Shown one piece after another: positions 1 to 9,541 of a stretch of 64,000 nt of DNA (the first letter of the stretch is position 1; every line of letters starts with the position of its first letter). The notes beneath the pieces were generated by a model. The model did no database searches. It was not told the origin of the DNA and was given only the letters and a program-made list of their open reading frames with translations. Source of the DNA: Roseimaritima multifibrata (GTDB lineage: Bacteria > Planctomycetota > Planctomycetia > Pirellulales > Pirellulaceae); contig NZ_CP036262.1 of NCBI RefSeq assembly GCF_007741495.1, positions 4,588,001 through 4,652,000 of the forward strand, read 5' to 3'. A program made the translations under genes and the position numbers.

Positions 1-616
1 GGTAATCTCCAACAGCAAGCCCACGCCCCTCTGCAACATCCTTCCGCAACACCACCGAAAGCGTCTCCAGAGATTCCCGCTCGAACCAAACGCCAGCCGA
101 CAAATCAAAGGGGGGAAGGGAGGCATCGGTTGCAATAAACCGCAAGCTTGGAAGACGTGCATTCGGCCCGCTCCCTGGACCATCTGGCCCCTGTGGACTA
201 CGTAGCGACTCCACGCCATTCGCACCTGAAGCAGGGGACAGACCAGCAGCCGATTTACCGCTGGAGTCTTCGCGGTTCCCAGCGTTGGCCCCTCGTTCAT
301 TCAATTTGGGATCGATACGAATCGCCAATCGTAGCGAGTCCATCGGATCGGCGTCCCGAACCGATGGGTCTTTGCGCAATTCCGCAAGAACCTTTTCAGA
401 AACATAGACGCCCTCGTCCAGCTGAATGGGTGCAACCGTCAATTCATACCGGCCAAGCGCCAGGTTTGAGTATTCGTCATACGTTTTTTCTAAAGCCTCG
501 TAACCACTGGAAATCCAGATAACCAAACCAACAGCCGCCGCCGTAGCCAAGGTCGTAAATGCCAGACGTGCCGGCCTTTCCAACAGAAGTCGAAAAGCAA
601 GTTTCAGAGTCTTCAT
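1..616 (-). CDS. MacB/FtsX-type ABC transporter permease, partial (C-terminus lies outside the window)
   Basis: The reading frame starts at ATG 616 and is open to base 1, giving about 205 codons of the N-terminal part. It opens with a cytoplasmic stretch ([17 protein letters not shown]) and one transmembrane helix (about residues 18-38). An extracytoplasmic domain with an SGYEAL motif and an LGRYELTVAP motif follows, as in MacB/FtsX permeases. The same two motifs (SGYDAL, LGRYDALVIA) occur in the divergent permease at 1949-4915, so the two proteins are paralogues. A Gly/Ser/Asn-rich linker occupies about residues 110-140. Its ATG overlaps the stop of the upstream ATPase gene in an ATGA at 613-616, so translation is probably coupled. 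It should transport a lipid, lipoprotein or peptide, or do mechanotransmission across the inner membrane; the substrate cannot be read from the sequence. Confidence 0.85.
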   Translation of the reverse strand, partial: MKTLKLAFRLLLERPARLAFTTLATAAAVGLVIWISSGYEALEKTYDEYSNLALGRYELTVAPIQLDEGVYVSEKVLAELRKDPSVRDADPMDSLRLAIRIDPKLNERGANAGNREDSSGKSAAGLSPASGANGVESLRSPQGPDGPGSGPNARLPSLRFIATDASLPPFDLSAGVWFERESLETLSVVLRKDVAEGRGLAVGDY

Positions 617-1371
617 TGGACAACCTCCCCTCGAAGCAGGGCCTGGTACTGACTGGCAACCGCTTGTGAATCATGACGATGATCCGGACAAAACTCTGAT
701 AGTTTTTTACCGTCTTTCAGCACCACCACACGATCCGCCCACATCGCGACATGCGGCTCGTGAGTAACGATCACAATCGTCCTATGTTCGTCATCACACA
801 GCCCTCGCAGCAACTGACAAATCTGGGTCCCCGTCACGGAATCGAGACTCCCCGTCGGTTCGTCGGCCAACAACACGGCCGGATTGCAAACCAATGCTCG
901 GGCAATCGCAATCCGCTGTTGCTCACCTCCTGAAAGCGCTCCCGGTTTATGGCGGCGTCGATCCTGCATCCCCAAGCGGTCCAACAGCGATTCGACCTTC
1001 GAATCCAACTCGGGCCCCGATGCTCCCGGTAGTCGAATGTTGTCTTCCGCTGTCAGGCTGGGAATTAAGTTAAAGGCTTGAAAAACGATCCCTAGATTTC
1101 GCTGGCGAAACTTTGTCAACGGCACATCAGACAACTGCCCCAAATCCTGACCGGCGATCATCACATTCCCTGAATCCACGTCAATCAATCCCGCTATCGC
1201 ATGCAATAGCGTGCTTTTACCAGACCCCGATGCTCCCATAATCGCAACGAACTCTCCTGCCTGCACCGACAGATCAATGCCATCCAAAGCGTGAATCGGC
1301 GTTGCTCCTTGACGATAAATTTTCGTTACCTGTTGAACGTCGAGCGGAAGAGAAATGTTGATCGGATTCAC
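613..1371 (-). CDS. ABC transporter ATP-binding protein, LolD/MacB type
   Basis: This is a 252-residue ATPase of usual LolD/MacB length when started at the GTG at 1371 ([15 protein letters not shown]). An in-frame ATG further upstream (1728) would add 119 residues of non-coding-like sequence, so I rejected it. Visible motifs are Walker A (GASGSGKST), the Q-loop ([12 protein letters not shown]), the ABC signature (LSGGEQQR), Walker B ([12 protein letters not shown]) and the switch His (IVTHE). These match the macrolide/lipoprotein exporter subfamily. The stop codon overlaps the start of the permease at 1-616. It would energise that permease and possibly also the divergent paralogue at 1949-4915, which has no ATPase gene of its own here. 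No good Shine-Dalgarno sequence is seen before the GTG, so the exact start is uncertain. Confidence 0.88.
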   Translation of the reverse strand: MNPINISLPLDVQQVTKIYRQGATPIHALDGIDLSVQAGEFVAIMGASGSGKSTLLHAIAGLIDVDSGNVMIAGQDLGQLSDVPLTKFRQRNLGIVFQAFNLIPSLTAEDNIRLPGASGPELDSKVESLLDRLGMQDRRRHKPGALSGGEQQRIAIARALVCNPAVLLADEPTGSLDSVTGTQICQLLRGLCDDEHRTIVIVTHEPHVAMWADRVVVLKDGKKLSEFCPDHRHDSQAVASQYQALLRGEVVQ

Positions 1372-1948
1372 TCGGGTTGAACGGAACGAAATGACGAAAG
1401 GGAAGAGACTTTCTAAAACAGTCACTTTTAAAAGAATTGCATGGCAGCGTCCTGCTTCCAAGGCTGGGCGCAATTTTCGCCAAGCAAGGCGTTTTTTTCG
1501 CCAAGCCCCTTTTGTGCAATCCACAAAAGCCGAGGACTGGCCAACAAATATCAAGTCCTCGGATGCAAATCGAAACTCTTCCGACCGTTGGCCCGAATGT
1601 TGCTTTGCGTGCTTTACGACTAATTGCTTCCTCCACGGGAGAAGGGATTTTCCATGACCTCGCAATCCTGATGCCGAACAATCGATGCGGCAATAAGTGA
1701 TCCCTCCAACGACATTTGAGTTCAACAAGACTCAGATGCAACGGGTGTCTACAGAAAACAACGAACCAATACCGTACCTATAGAGGCCGCGTTGCGAGGG
1801 GTTCTCGGGGTTGGAAACAGATCGCAACTTAAGAGACAAAAATCCCTTCTCTCGTTATGGATGTCCTGGACGCCCGCTTTGTCTATACGCATCCTTCCTG
1901 GACGACCATCGATTTGCCTTTAACGCTTCTTCTGGATCTTGCTTCAAT
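1372..1948. promoter_or_regulatory. Divergent intergenic region with repeated operator-like motifs
   Basis: This 577-bp gap separates the divergent ABC genes. It contains a 12-bp direct repeat, TTTTCGCCAAGC, at 1474-1485 and 1495-1506, exactly 21 bp apart (two helical turns). Directly after it come two perfect inverted repeats: arms 1509-1516 and 1522-1529 (CTTTTGTG/CACAAAAG), then arms 1530-1538 and 1554-1562 (CCGAGGACT/AGTCCTCGG). Such an arrangement is typical of binding sites for dimeric regulators or of RNA hairpins. I see no convincing -35/-10 pair. The reading frames running through the gap (for example complement 1372-1741) have no domain resemblance, and I treat them as non-coding. 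Confidence 0.45.
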
Positions 1949-4915
1949 ATGACGTCTTTGAAATTGCTCACTCGGCTTGTCACATCGCAGATGCGACTGC
2001 ACCCTGGGCGCGTCTTGATCACCGCCTTAGGAATCATCGCATCAACGTGTGCGGTGGTCTGGGTCGTGAGCGGGTACGATGCGTTGGTATCCCAGTTCGA
2101 TGAAAATGCAGGAAAGTATCTCGGTCGATATGACGCGTTGGTTATCGCCAAGTCTCCGCCCGGGCAATCGGCAACGATCCCTTCAGCGACGATCCAATCG
2201 ATCCACGATGATGCCGGAGTGATCGAATTAAACCCCATCAGTCAATCTCGTGCTTCGGTCACCCGCGTGGAAATCGAAGGAGAGGAAAGCGAAGAAGAAA
2301 GTTCGCTTGGCTTGCTGGTGGGATCGCGACCGCCGGTCAACGGAGCTCCTCCTGTCGACCCGACGCTGGTCAGCACTCCGGCCGCCGAACAACCTTATGA
2401 ACTGGTCCGCGGCACTTGGCTGCCTGCAAACGGAGAGGTTCCAGCGGCAGTCCTAAGCGCCAATGCGGCCCAGATGATGAACATTTCGGTCGGCGACAAT
2501 ATCTTAGTGACGACCATGGCAAATCAACTTCGCCTGAAAGTTGTGGGGATCGTGGAACAAGCACCGCAAACGCCCACATTAGGAGAGCGCCGGCCCGGTG
2601 GCGGAAAAGGTAAAGCATCCGGCCGAACCAGTGGCACGCCGCACGGTCCGCGTAACGATTCAGACGGTGAGCAACGACGTGGAGGTAAACAACCGATGGT
2701 ATCGTCGGCGTCTCAATCACCCGTCGACACGAAACAACCAATCAGTCTGCCTAGTACGTTTGGGACAGGAATCGCCATCGATGCGGTTTATGTGCGTCCC
2801 GCGATCGCTGCAATAATCAATGGCTATCCTGCCGATCCGCAAGTCTTACAAATTGCAATGCGTGAAGGGGTTTCCATCGATCAATTCCGTGATGTTTGGG
2901 CAGATAAATTTGCCCAGCATCGTCCGGCTCTTGAGTTGATCGATTTCGCAGCGGTCCGTAAGGGGATGGAATCGGGACGTTCCATTTCAGGTCAACAATC
3001 CCAAGCCTGGGCGGCGACAGGGATGGCTTCGCTGGCCGCGATCTTTATCATTTTTTCGACTTTAAGCATGGGCGTTAGTGAGCGGTCGCGGGAGTTCGCC
3101 ATGTTGCGAGCCGTTGCGCTCACACGTTCTCAGATCGCTACGATCATTGCAATGGAAAGCGTCTTGCTGGCACTGGTCGGTTGGATTGGCGGACTGGTTG
3201 CCGGTTGGATAATGGTCTTGGTCGGTAGTCAAGTCCTTCCCGGGCTGTTTAACGACGGAGCCGTTTTGGGATGGACGACGGTCCTTCTAACAGGGGTTAC
3301 CGTTTTTGTTGGTGCGTTGGGAGCCGCGATCTTGCCTGCTTGGCGAGCGATGCGAATCCAACCGCTGGACGCGATGTCAAAGCGAACCGTGGCTCCACAA
3401 CTCCAACGATGGAAAATTGCTGGCGGGGTTGGATTGATTTTCGCATTCGCAGCTCCGTTAACTGTTTTCTTTCTGCCGATGTCCGACGATAGCCGCAAAT
3501 GGTGCTATTCGTTTCTGACCTACCCAATGCTACTGATTGGCATGATCCTGATCGCACCCTCCGTCATCATGTTTTGCGAACGGGTATTGGGCCCGATTGT
3601 GACTCGCCTGATGGGGATCGATTCACGGATGATGCAGACACAGTTGTCCAACAATATGTGGAGGACGATCGGTGCCACATTGGCATTGTCGGTTGGTTTA
3701 GGGCTTTACGCATCGACGCAGACTTGGGGCTATTCGATGCTGCAACCCTTCACGCCCGGAGATTGGCTGCCCGATGCATTGGTAGCCTTTCATCCAATCG
3801 GTTTAGAAAAGGAGAGTCAAGATTTGGTCGGTCAGGTCGACCAAGTCGATGCCGAACAAGTCATGCCGCTTGCCATCGAACAAGCAAAATTTGACTGGGG
3901 AGATGCAGGAACGCCCGATCGTCTGAAATTTGGGGACAACGGAATCGTTTGTGGCTTGTCGCCCAAAGTTGCATTCGGAGGCGAACAGCCGATGCTACCG
4001 GTAACGTTCGTTGAAGGAGACGCCACGTCCGCGATCACCGCTTTGGAGTCAGGAGCGGGATGTGTGGTTTCGGAAGATTTTTCGATGGCGACCGGTCGCG
4101 GGGTAGGGGACACCATTACCTTTACCCCCCCCTCGAACGACGAAGAGCGGGTGTCTTACAAGATCCAAGGAATTGTGTCGTTGCCTGGTTGGCAGTGGGT
4201 CACAAAATTCTCCGGAGTCCGACGACACTTTGTCCGTACGGGCGCGATCGTGTTCGCCAATCGGGCTCGCGTTCAGCAAGACTTTCACCTTGGTAACACA
4301 GAATTCTTTTGGCTGAACTTCAAACCCAACGTTGATTTAGTAGCCGCCGAAAAGGAATTCCAATCGATTGCGGAGCTTCAGGCGGGAGAGACGTTTACGG
4401 CAAGCGGTATCGGAGAGGTCAAAGCCTATCGGCCCTTCGCACGAATGACGGCAACCGAAACCGTACGCAGAGCGATACGTAAACGGGCCGACGGGATGAT
4501 CTGGGGTATGAGTTATTTGCCTCTGGTGACATTGATCATCATGTCCCTGGCCGTAGCCAACACCGTCATTGCATCGGTCCGTTCACGTACATGGGAATTC
4601 GGAGTGATGCGTTCCATCGGAGTCACACGAGGGCAACTGATTCGGTTGGTCCTTGCAGAAACGATTTTGATCGCTGCATCGGCTTGTTTGCTTAGCCTGA
4701 TCTTTGGCCTGATTGCAGGTTGGTGCGGCGTCGGGATGGCGCAGTTCGGAGGATGGTTCGCCGGGCCACCATCATTCATGATCCCCTGGACACAATTGGC
4801 ATTCGGATTTTCCCTAACGATCGCATTGTGTCTATTGGCCGGCATGTGGCCAGCGTTGAAAACCGGGCGATCCGAACCACTGGGCCTACTGCAAGCAGGG
4901 CGAGGCACGATGTAA
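1949..4915 (+). CDS. Large MacB/FtsX-type ABC transporter permease with duplicated FtsX domains
   Basis: The 988-residue integral membrane protein starts at ATG 1949 (MTSLKLLTRLVTSQ). The frame is open back to 1811, but that extra part lacks protein-like composition. After a first helix (about 20-40) comes a large extracytoplasmic domain with a Gly/Arg/Ser-rich low-complexity linker around residues 215-265. A cluster of three FtsX helices follows (about 355-470; AWAATGMASLAAIF, SVLLALVGWIGGLV). Two or three further helices, a second extracytoplasmic domain and a C-terminal FtsX triplet (LPLVTLIIMSLAVAN, AETILIAASACLLSL, LTIALCLLAGMW) complete it. This is the double-FtsX layout of LolCE-like fused permeases. 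It is paralogous at its N-terminus to the divergent permease at 1-616. It probably shares the ATPase at 613-1371. Confidence 0.88.
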   Translation: MTSLKLLTRLVTSQMRLHPGRVLITALGIIASTCAVVWVVSGYDALVSQFDENAGKYLGRYDALVIAKSPPGQSATIPSATIQSIHDDAGVIELNPISQSRASVTRVEIEGEESEEESSLGLLVGSRPPVNGAPPVDPTLVSTPAAEQPYELVRGTWLPANGEVPAAVLSANAAQMMNISVGDNILVTTMANQLRLKVVGIVEQAPQTPTLGERRPGGGKGKASGRTSGTPHGPRNDSDGEQRRGGKQPMVSSASQSPVDTKQPISLPSTFGTGIAIDAVYVRPAIAAIINGYPADPQVLQIAMREGVSIDQFRDVWADKFAQHRPALELIDFAAVRKGMESGRSISGQQSQAWAATGMASLAAIFIIFSTLSMGVSERSREFAMLRAVALTRSQIATIIAMESVLLALVGWIGGLVAGWIMVLVGSQVLPGLFNDGAVLGWTTVLLTGVTVFVGALGAAILPAWRAMRIQPLDAMSKRTVAPQLQRWKIAGGVGLIFAFAAPLTVFFLPMSDDSRKWCYSFLTYPMLLIGMILIAPSVIMFCERVLGPIVTRLMGIDSRMMQTQLSNNMWRTIGATLALSVGLGLYASTQTWGYSMLQPFTPGDWLPDALVAFHPIGLEKESQDLVGQVDQVDAEQVMPLAIEQAKFDWGDAGTPDRLKFGDNGIVCGLSPKVAFGGEQPMLPVTFVEGDATSAITALESGAGCVVSEDFSMATGRGVGDTITFTPPSNDEERVSYKIQGIVSLPGWQWVTKFSGVRRHFVRTGAIVFANRARVQQDFHLGNTEFFWLNFKPNVDLVAAEKEFQSIAELQAGETFTASGIGEVKAYRPFARMTATETVRRAIRKRADGMIWGMSYLPLVTLIIMSLAVANTVIASVRSRTWEFGVMRSIGVTRGQLIRLVLAETILIAASACLLSLIFGLIAGWCGVGMAQFGGWFAGPPSFMIPWTQLAFGFSLTIALCLLAGMWPALKTGRSEPLGLLQAGRGTM

Positions 4916-4971
4916 GGCGAAGCTTTTCCTAGCGGCAGGGCCCAAGCCCTCCGGCCCGTGGGCTCGGTAAT

Positions 4972-5033
4972 GTCGCCTTTCGCTCCGCGAAAGAACGCTC
5001 TCTTAAAGCTACTTTCGCGGAGCGCAAGGCGAC
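4972..5033. repeat. 62-bp palindromic repeat between convergent genes (GTCGCC...GGCGAC family)
   Basis: Arms 4972-4993 and 5012-5033 are 22 bp each and complementary with one mismatch, separated by an 18-bp loop. The element begins GTCGCCTTTCGCTCCGCG and ends with its complement. It lies between the 3' ends of the ABC permease and the DUF1552 gene, so a transcript from either side would fold into a long hairpin. An element of exactly the same length with the same ends lies at 18867-18928. It is probably a small dispersed repeat that serves as a bidirectional terminator or transcript end. Confidence 0.8.
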
Positions 5034-5052
5034 AGGGTGTTCACGATTTTCC

Positions 5053-6474
5053 CTATACTCGGATCGCATCGACGGCTTGCGTTTTCCGATTTTCGGGGCC
5101 TAGCTTATGCTTTGCGTCGAAGGCTCCTAACATTGAATTGTAGACGTCGATCCCCTCGGCGTTGACGTCCAGGATCTGTCCTGTTTTGAATCGTCCATTC
5201 GCTCCGGTAATACAGTGAAAGACTCCGGAGAGTTCTCGTTTTGTATCGTTGTGACGCCCGTCACCCGACTCGGTTGAAATCGTGATTAACGAATTCTCTA
5301 AGATCGTCTTGCCATTCCCTTCCACGCAGGACGAATCGTCAAGCGCATGGAGGAAGTAGGCCAACTCTCGCATCTTCATGTGGGCATGAGCACGGAGCGC
5401 TTCATTCTTCTTTTTCTCGTTGTATTGATGCCACCATTCGTGGCTGCAGCCTCGGTCTCCGGTGGCATTCAGTTGGTCAGCGTCGTCAAATTGCCAGATT
5501 TTTTTGTCATTGTAAACGTAGTCACCTTTCAGTCGGATTCGTTCGCCGGCCGCCAAAAAGGTCAGCGATCCAAAACGAGCTCGATCCATTCGAATCGCGG
5601 TTGCATAGATATCGGCAAGCAATCGCCACTCCGTGGTCAATTCTTCCAACGTGAGGTCGACCCCTTGGCCGCCGGGATCGGCCGGTCCGCCGTGTGGAAT
5701 TTTCGAAGAAGGAGGCGGATCTGGCGTGCCAGGCTGTTTATGGCGGAGCGAGAATGATCGCTGCTCAAATTCTCGGATTCGATCCAGATGATCGGCGACC
5801 CGCGACTTGGATGCACTTCCCAGTGGAGACTGGGGACCGGTGTAGAAGCGATAGTCCTCGACCACCGTATCCAGCACGCTCCGTCGTAAACGCTCACTTA
5901 GGTCGCCATCGGCCATCGCGACCCCTCCGAAAATCCGCTCGAACAAATCGCGAGGTTTTTCTTGAATCGTCGCAGCAACCGTCCCGTCCATGTTGTAACT
6001 ATGGACGTATCGCCCGACGCGGCTTCTACGGAAAAAAGTTCCTCCAATCAGGGTCGGGACCATCCCTTTGGGCATTCCTTCAGAGTGATGCGTCTGTCGG
6101 ATGACCTGGTCAATCGAAGGACCGCCCGACTTGGCTTCGCCATCAGGCGGCTCGGCCGTGAAGGCTCCGGAAGCACCATCGTAGTGCGCATTGATCCCTT
6201 TTTCGTCACAGCGAACCTGGTCGATGTTACGCATGATCAATAGTTTTGATCCAAGCGATTCCAGCGGTTCCAAGACCCCGTCAAACCCTTCCTGCTGCAG
6301 AGGCGCGGGGATGCCCAATCCGAAAAACAAGTTGAAGGCTCGCACGGGAACCGCGCTGGCGGCCGCGGCATGAGCCGGTGCGGAGACCATTTCTTCCAAC
6401 AAGGGGAATCCAATCGTTGCGGCTCCAAGGCCACGTAAAAGCGTGCGTCGATGAATGGTCGTTCTGCGTGACAT
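5053..6474 (-). CDS. DUF1552 exported protein with twin-arginine-like signal
   Basis: This 473-residue protein belongs to the DUF1552 family common in planctomycetes and myxobacteria. The N-terminus MSRRTTIHRRTLLRGLGAA has the paired arginines and hydrophobic stretch of a Tat-type signal, ending near an AHA-A site at about residue 37. The characteristic family features are present: the FNLFFGLG segment, LLIMRNIDQ, the NAHYDGASGAFTAE stretch and the C-terminal HNDTKRELSGVFHCITGANG. The biochemical role is unknown. In planctomycetes the gene is nearly always next to a DUF1592/1588/1585 cytochrome-like gene, as here: its start is 54 bp downstream of that gene's stop, so the two form an operon. 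The protein probably acts in the periplasm. No clear Shine-Dalgarno sequence precedes ATG 6474. Confidence 0.9.
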   Translation of the reverse strand: MSRRTTIHRRTLLRGLGAATIGFPLLEEMVSAPAHAAAASAVPVRAFNLFFGLGIPAPLQQEGFDGVLEPLESLGSKLLIMRNIDQVRCDEKGINAHYDGASGAFTAEPPDGEAKSGGPSIDQVIRQTHHSEGMPKGMVPTLIGGTFFRRSRVGRYVHSYNMDGTVAATIQEKPRDLFERIFGGVAMADGDLSERLRRSVLDTVVEDYRFYTGPQSPLGSASKSRVADHLDRIREFEQRSFSLRHKQPGTPDPPPSSKIPHGGPADPGGQGVDLTLEELTTEWRLLADIYATAIRMDRARFGSLTFLAAGERIRLKGDYVYNDKKIWQFDDADQLNATGDRGCSHEWWHQYNEKKKNEALRAHAHMKMRELAYFLHALDDSSCVEGNGKTILENSLITISTESGDGRHNDTKRELSGVFHCITGANGRFKTGQILDVNAEGIDVYNSMLGAFDAKHKLGPENRKTQAVDAIRV

Positions 6475-6528
6475 AAGCGATTGAATCCAAAGAAAAGTAG
6501 GTGGAGGAACGTGCCGCGGAATCGCGTG

Positions 6529-9210
6529 CTACTGCTGAGGTTGGATTTTCAGAACAAGATCACTCAAGACGATTTCAGTGATTAAATCGGAATAGGTTGC
6601 ACCCGACTTTTTCGATGCGATTCCAATTTTATCGACGGCGATTGCGTCCGCCGGGCCCAGAGGTCGTCCGAGCGCAAACTGCGTCAATTTCCAGACCATC
6701 GTCTCCTGAACGCGTTCGCTGGCCGCCAACAATCGCATCAGTTCGGCGGTGTCGCGATAGCTAACAGGTTTCGCTTCGCCAGGAATTAGTAATTCTCCGT
6801 CGGCTCGCAGGTCGTTGCCATATTCATCTTTAATGTGGAATGCGCCCAGTCCGTCGTAAGGTTCCAACCCGAAGGCCAGCGGTTCGAATTTAAGATGACA
6901 GCCACCACACGACTGGCTTTGAATGCGTTCTTCAGCAACCGTGCGATGCGTCTGACCTGGCTTCGTAGGGACAGGAGTCGTATCGGTACCGGGCGGAGGC
7001 GCCCCAATCACACCACGAAGGACATTCGTCAGCACGAACAAGCCTCGCGTGACCATCGAGGCATGATCGCCGCCGATCGTCAGAACGCTACCCTGCGTTA
7101 GGATCCCACCACGTGAAGGAATATTCGAAAGATCGTAGCGACGCAGGCCATTGCCTTGTGGTTTCAGACCATAGTGCTTCGCCAAACGTGGGGTGGCAAA
7201 CGTGAAATCGGCGTAGAACAAATCACTCATCGGCCGATTCTGTTTCCAGATAACCTCGTCAAAGAAAGCCAGCGTTTCATCACGCATGTCCTCCCCAAGT
7301 TCCGAGGTCCAATCCGGGAACCGTTCTTTATTGGGATTCAAATTTGTCAACCGATCCAAATTCAGCCAATCCCTTACAAACTGCTGTGACCGTTTTTTCG
7401 CGCGCGGGTCGTCCAGCATCCTGCGAACCTGCTGACGGCATTCCTTGCGGTCGGACAACCGTCCCGCTTTGGCCGCTTGGTACAAAGCGTCATCAGGCGG
7501 ACCGCCCCAGACGATATAGCTGATCCGCGACGCGAGTTCGTAATCGCTTACGTATCGGTTGGTCCCATTTCCGCGTTGGTATTCAACTCGGTAAACAAAT
7601 CGAGGCGACTGCAGCATCGCTTCCAGCAACAGTGCGACGCCTTGTTCGTAGGTCCCCCCGGCGCTGGCGACCGACGTCAGGATGCCGCTGTAGTTCGTAA
7701 TTTCGCGATCCGTTAGCGGCCCGCGCAGCAACCATGTTCCCATCGCTTCCACAAACTTGCGAGCACTCGCATCGGTATTCAGAGTCTGTGATTTGGAAAA
7801 CTTTTTGGCGAATTTTAAAACGTCCATGTCATCGACGATCATGCGAGCCAACTGCGCGTAGGCTTCCACATGTTTCATATCGACCGTCAAATTGTACGCG
7901 GTATTACTAAAACCATCGGCGCGAAGATCGGCTGGCAATAGCTGCCGCGTTTGAGAATCCATATCGACGCCAACCGCACTGCGGACGGTTTCCACATACT
8001 CATCGACGGTCAATCGCTGAACCCACGTTTGGCTGGCACCTGGTTTGGAGGAATAGATCGCGGGATCGATTTGATGGACCGACCAAACGGCCCCATCCGC
8101 CACCCAGTCCGCCAACAGGGTTTGTTGTTCCTTAGAAAGAGGCGGACCTTGAGGCGGCATATCGCCGGAGACAATTTGCTCGATCAGCAGGCTCTCGCTG
8201 ACCTTTCCAGGAACGATCACCGGTCCGCTTTCACCACCTGCAAATGCAGGTTCGTGACGCGACAGATCGAGGCCACCTTTGTGCGAAACGGTGTCGTGAC
8301 ACTCCAAGCAATTGCGGGCAAGGATCGGAGCAATCTGTGTGGCAAAATGGGACTCCGCTTTCGCATGGGCAAGCTTAGCGGCAAGTTCAGGATCCCCACC
8401 GGCGGTGGCGCCGGCTTGAAAATTTTTCTGAACTTCATCGGCAGACAAAACGCGATCATAAATCGCAACCAAATGGAATTCACCTTTCCACGGACGACCG
8501 CCGTTTTGCTCATTGCCCAGCAGTAAATGGTAGCTCGCATCCCAGTTTTCCAAACCACCACCCGCCTTGCCAGCGCGGATTTTCTTTCCATCTAAGTAGA
8601 CCGAAGTCGTTCCGTCCGCAGCGCGCGAGTAAACGACATGGGTGAGAGCTTGGTTGACGACATTCTTTCCGGTCGCGGTCGAAGGGAGGCCATTGTTGCT
8701 GGTCGTCTTCGTGCGCAAGCGAACGTCGTAGCCCGTTGTATCCTGACCAAGCGTCAGATTTCGATTGGACGAATCGGACGAAACCGAAACGATCCGAGCC
8801 GGTCCGGCTTGGCTTAACTGAAGGGGCCGGATCCAGCATTCCAGAGTTAGCTCATTCGTTTGTTTGACTCGGTCGCGAATTTTGGTCGCGGGCGTCAGCG
8901 ACCGGAGCATGGTATCGCCGCGTAAACGGAGGGAATTCTCCGTCCACTCAATCGTTTTCGGTTTGTCGATACGCAGGTCTAAGGGAGAACCACCGGGCGC
9001 CTGATCGTGAACAACATCGCCACTTTTTTCTTCGAATGTGTACAACACCACCAGACCGTCACTGGCCCGTTCCGCTGCGCTCAAATTCGAAGTAGAAAAT
9101 GACGTCAAAAACAGCAAAGCGAAAACAGAAAACGTGGAAACGGCTGAACGAAAAAGAACTTTTCCTGGCCTTCCAATGATAGAAACGATGCAAAAAGAGA
9201 TTGAACGCAT
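6529..9210 (-). CDS. Planctomycete cytochrome c-like protein with LamG and DUF1587/1595/1592/1588/1585 domains
   Basis: This is an exported protein of 893 residues. I chose ATG 9210 (MRSISFC) because GGAG lies 7 bases upstream; ATG 9222 is an alternative. A signal peptide (hydrophobic SVFALLFLTSF, cleavage near LSAAE at about residue 46) is followed by a LamG/concanavalin-like domain (about 50-225). Next comes the planctomycete-type cytochrome c domain with heme motif CLECH (about residue 300, ILARNCLECHD), then the DUF1587, DUF1595, DUF1592, DUF1588 and DUF1585 modules. A second CXXCH (CGGCH, in SQSCGGCHLKFEPLAFG) is the conserved motif of DUF1588. The C-terminus WKLTQFALGRPLGPADA is typical DUF1585. 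The family is planctomycete-enriched and often linked to carbohydrate use, but its chemistry is unknown. It is cotranscribed with the DUF1552 gene. Confidence 0.9.
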   Translation of the reverse strand: MRSISFCIVSIIGRPGKVLFRSAVSTFSVFALLFLTSFSTSNLSAAERASDGLVVLYTFEEKSGDVVHDQAPGGSPLDLRIDKPKTIEWTENSLRLRGDTMLRSLTPATKIRDRVKQTNELTLECWIRPLQLSQAGPARIVSVSSDSSNRNLTLGQDTTGYDVRLRTKTTSNNGLPSTATGKNVVNQALTHVVYSRAADGTTSVYLDGKKIRAGKAGGGLENWDASYHLLLGNEQNGGRPWKGEFHLVAIYDRVLSADEVQKNFQAGATAGGDPELAAKLAHAKAESHFATQIAPILARNCLECHDTVSHKGGLDLSRHEPAFAGGESGPVIVPGKVSESLLIEQIVSGDMPPQGPPLSKEQQTLLADWVADGAVWSVHQIDPAIYSSKPGASQTWVQRLTVDEYVETVRSAVGVDMDSQTRQLLPADLRADGFSNTAYNLTVDMKHVEAYAQLARMIVDDMDVLKFAKKFSKSQTLNTDASARKFVEAMGTWLLRGPLTDREITNYSGILTSVASAGGTYEQGVALLLEAMLQSPRFVYRVEYQRGNGTNRYVSDYELASRISYIVWGGPPDDALYQAAKAGRLSDRKECRQQVRRMLDDPRAKKRSQQFVRDWLNLDRLTNLNPNKERFPDWTSELGEDMRDETLAFFDEVIWKQNRPMSDLFYADFTFATPRLAKHYGLKPQGNGLRRYDLSNIPSRGGILTQGSVLTIGGDHASMVTRGLFVLTNVLRGVIGAPPPGTDTTPVPTKPGQTHRTVAEERIQSQSCGGCHLKFEPLAFGLEPYDGLGAFHIKDEYGNDLRADGELLIPGEAKPVSYRDTAELMRLLAASERVQETMVWKLTQFALGRPLGPADAIAVDKIGIASKKSGATYSDLITEIVLSDLVLKIQPQQ

Positions 9211-9272
9211 CAAATACTCCATGGTCCTGATTGTCGGACACGAGTAGGGTGTGCACGCGGAATAGCGAAGGC

Positions 9273-9302
9273 AGTATAGCGACCCCCCATGCTTCCTGCC
9301 AA
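9273..9302 (-). promoter_or_regulatory. Sigma-70-like promoter of the DUF1592-DUF1552 operon
   Basis: On the minus strand a TTGGCA -35 element (9297-9302) is followed after 18 bp by a TATACT -10 element (9273-9278). Each matches the consensus at five of six positions. Transcription would start near 9266, leaving a leader of about 55 nt before ATG 9210. No other promoter-like pair is seen closer to the gene. Confidence 0.5.
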
Positions 9303-9541
9303 TTTTTTGGTCTCGTCTAAGCGACCGCAGCGGCTTCCAGCATCGCTGCCACAGGCGAAAACGGCTGAACGCCATTTTGGGGGTAGGTGAGCGTTCGGAA
9401 CCGTTCGGCGATACGCTACGATTTAGACGGTTTCAACGGACCGCTTCTGCCGCCGCTAGTAACCAAAGTCCACATAACCAAAATCCACGCCCTGATGCCC
9501 CGTATCCCTGGGGAATGTTCAAACCAAGCGGAGTCCAACCG

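Noticed and set aside
1372-1741. N-terminal extension of the ABC ATPase and the overlapping 155-aa frame
   Set aside because: Composition is non-protein-like, and homologous ATPases begin near the GTG at 1371. The stretch holds operator-like repeats.
9377-9541. N-terminal extension of the BtuF-like protein
   Set aside because: It is not signal-peptide-like, and a good Shine-Dalgarno sequence precedes ATG 9542.
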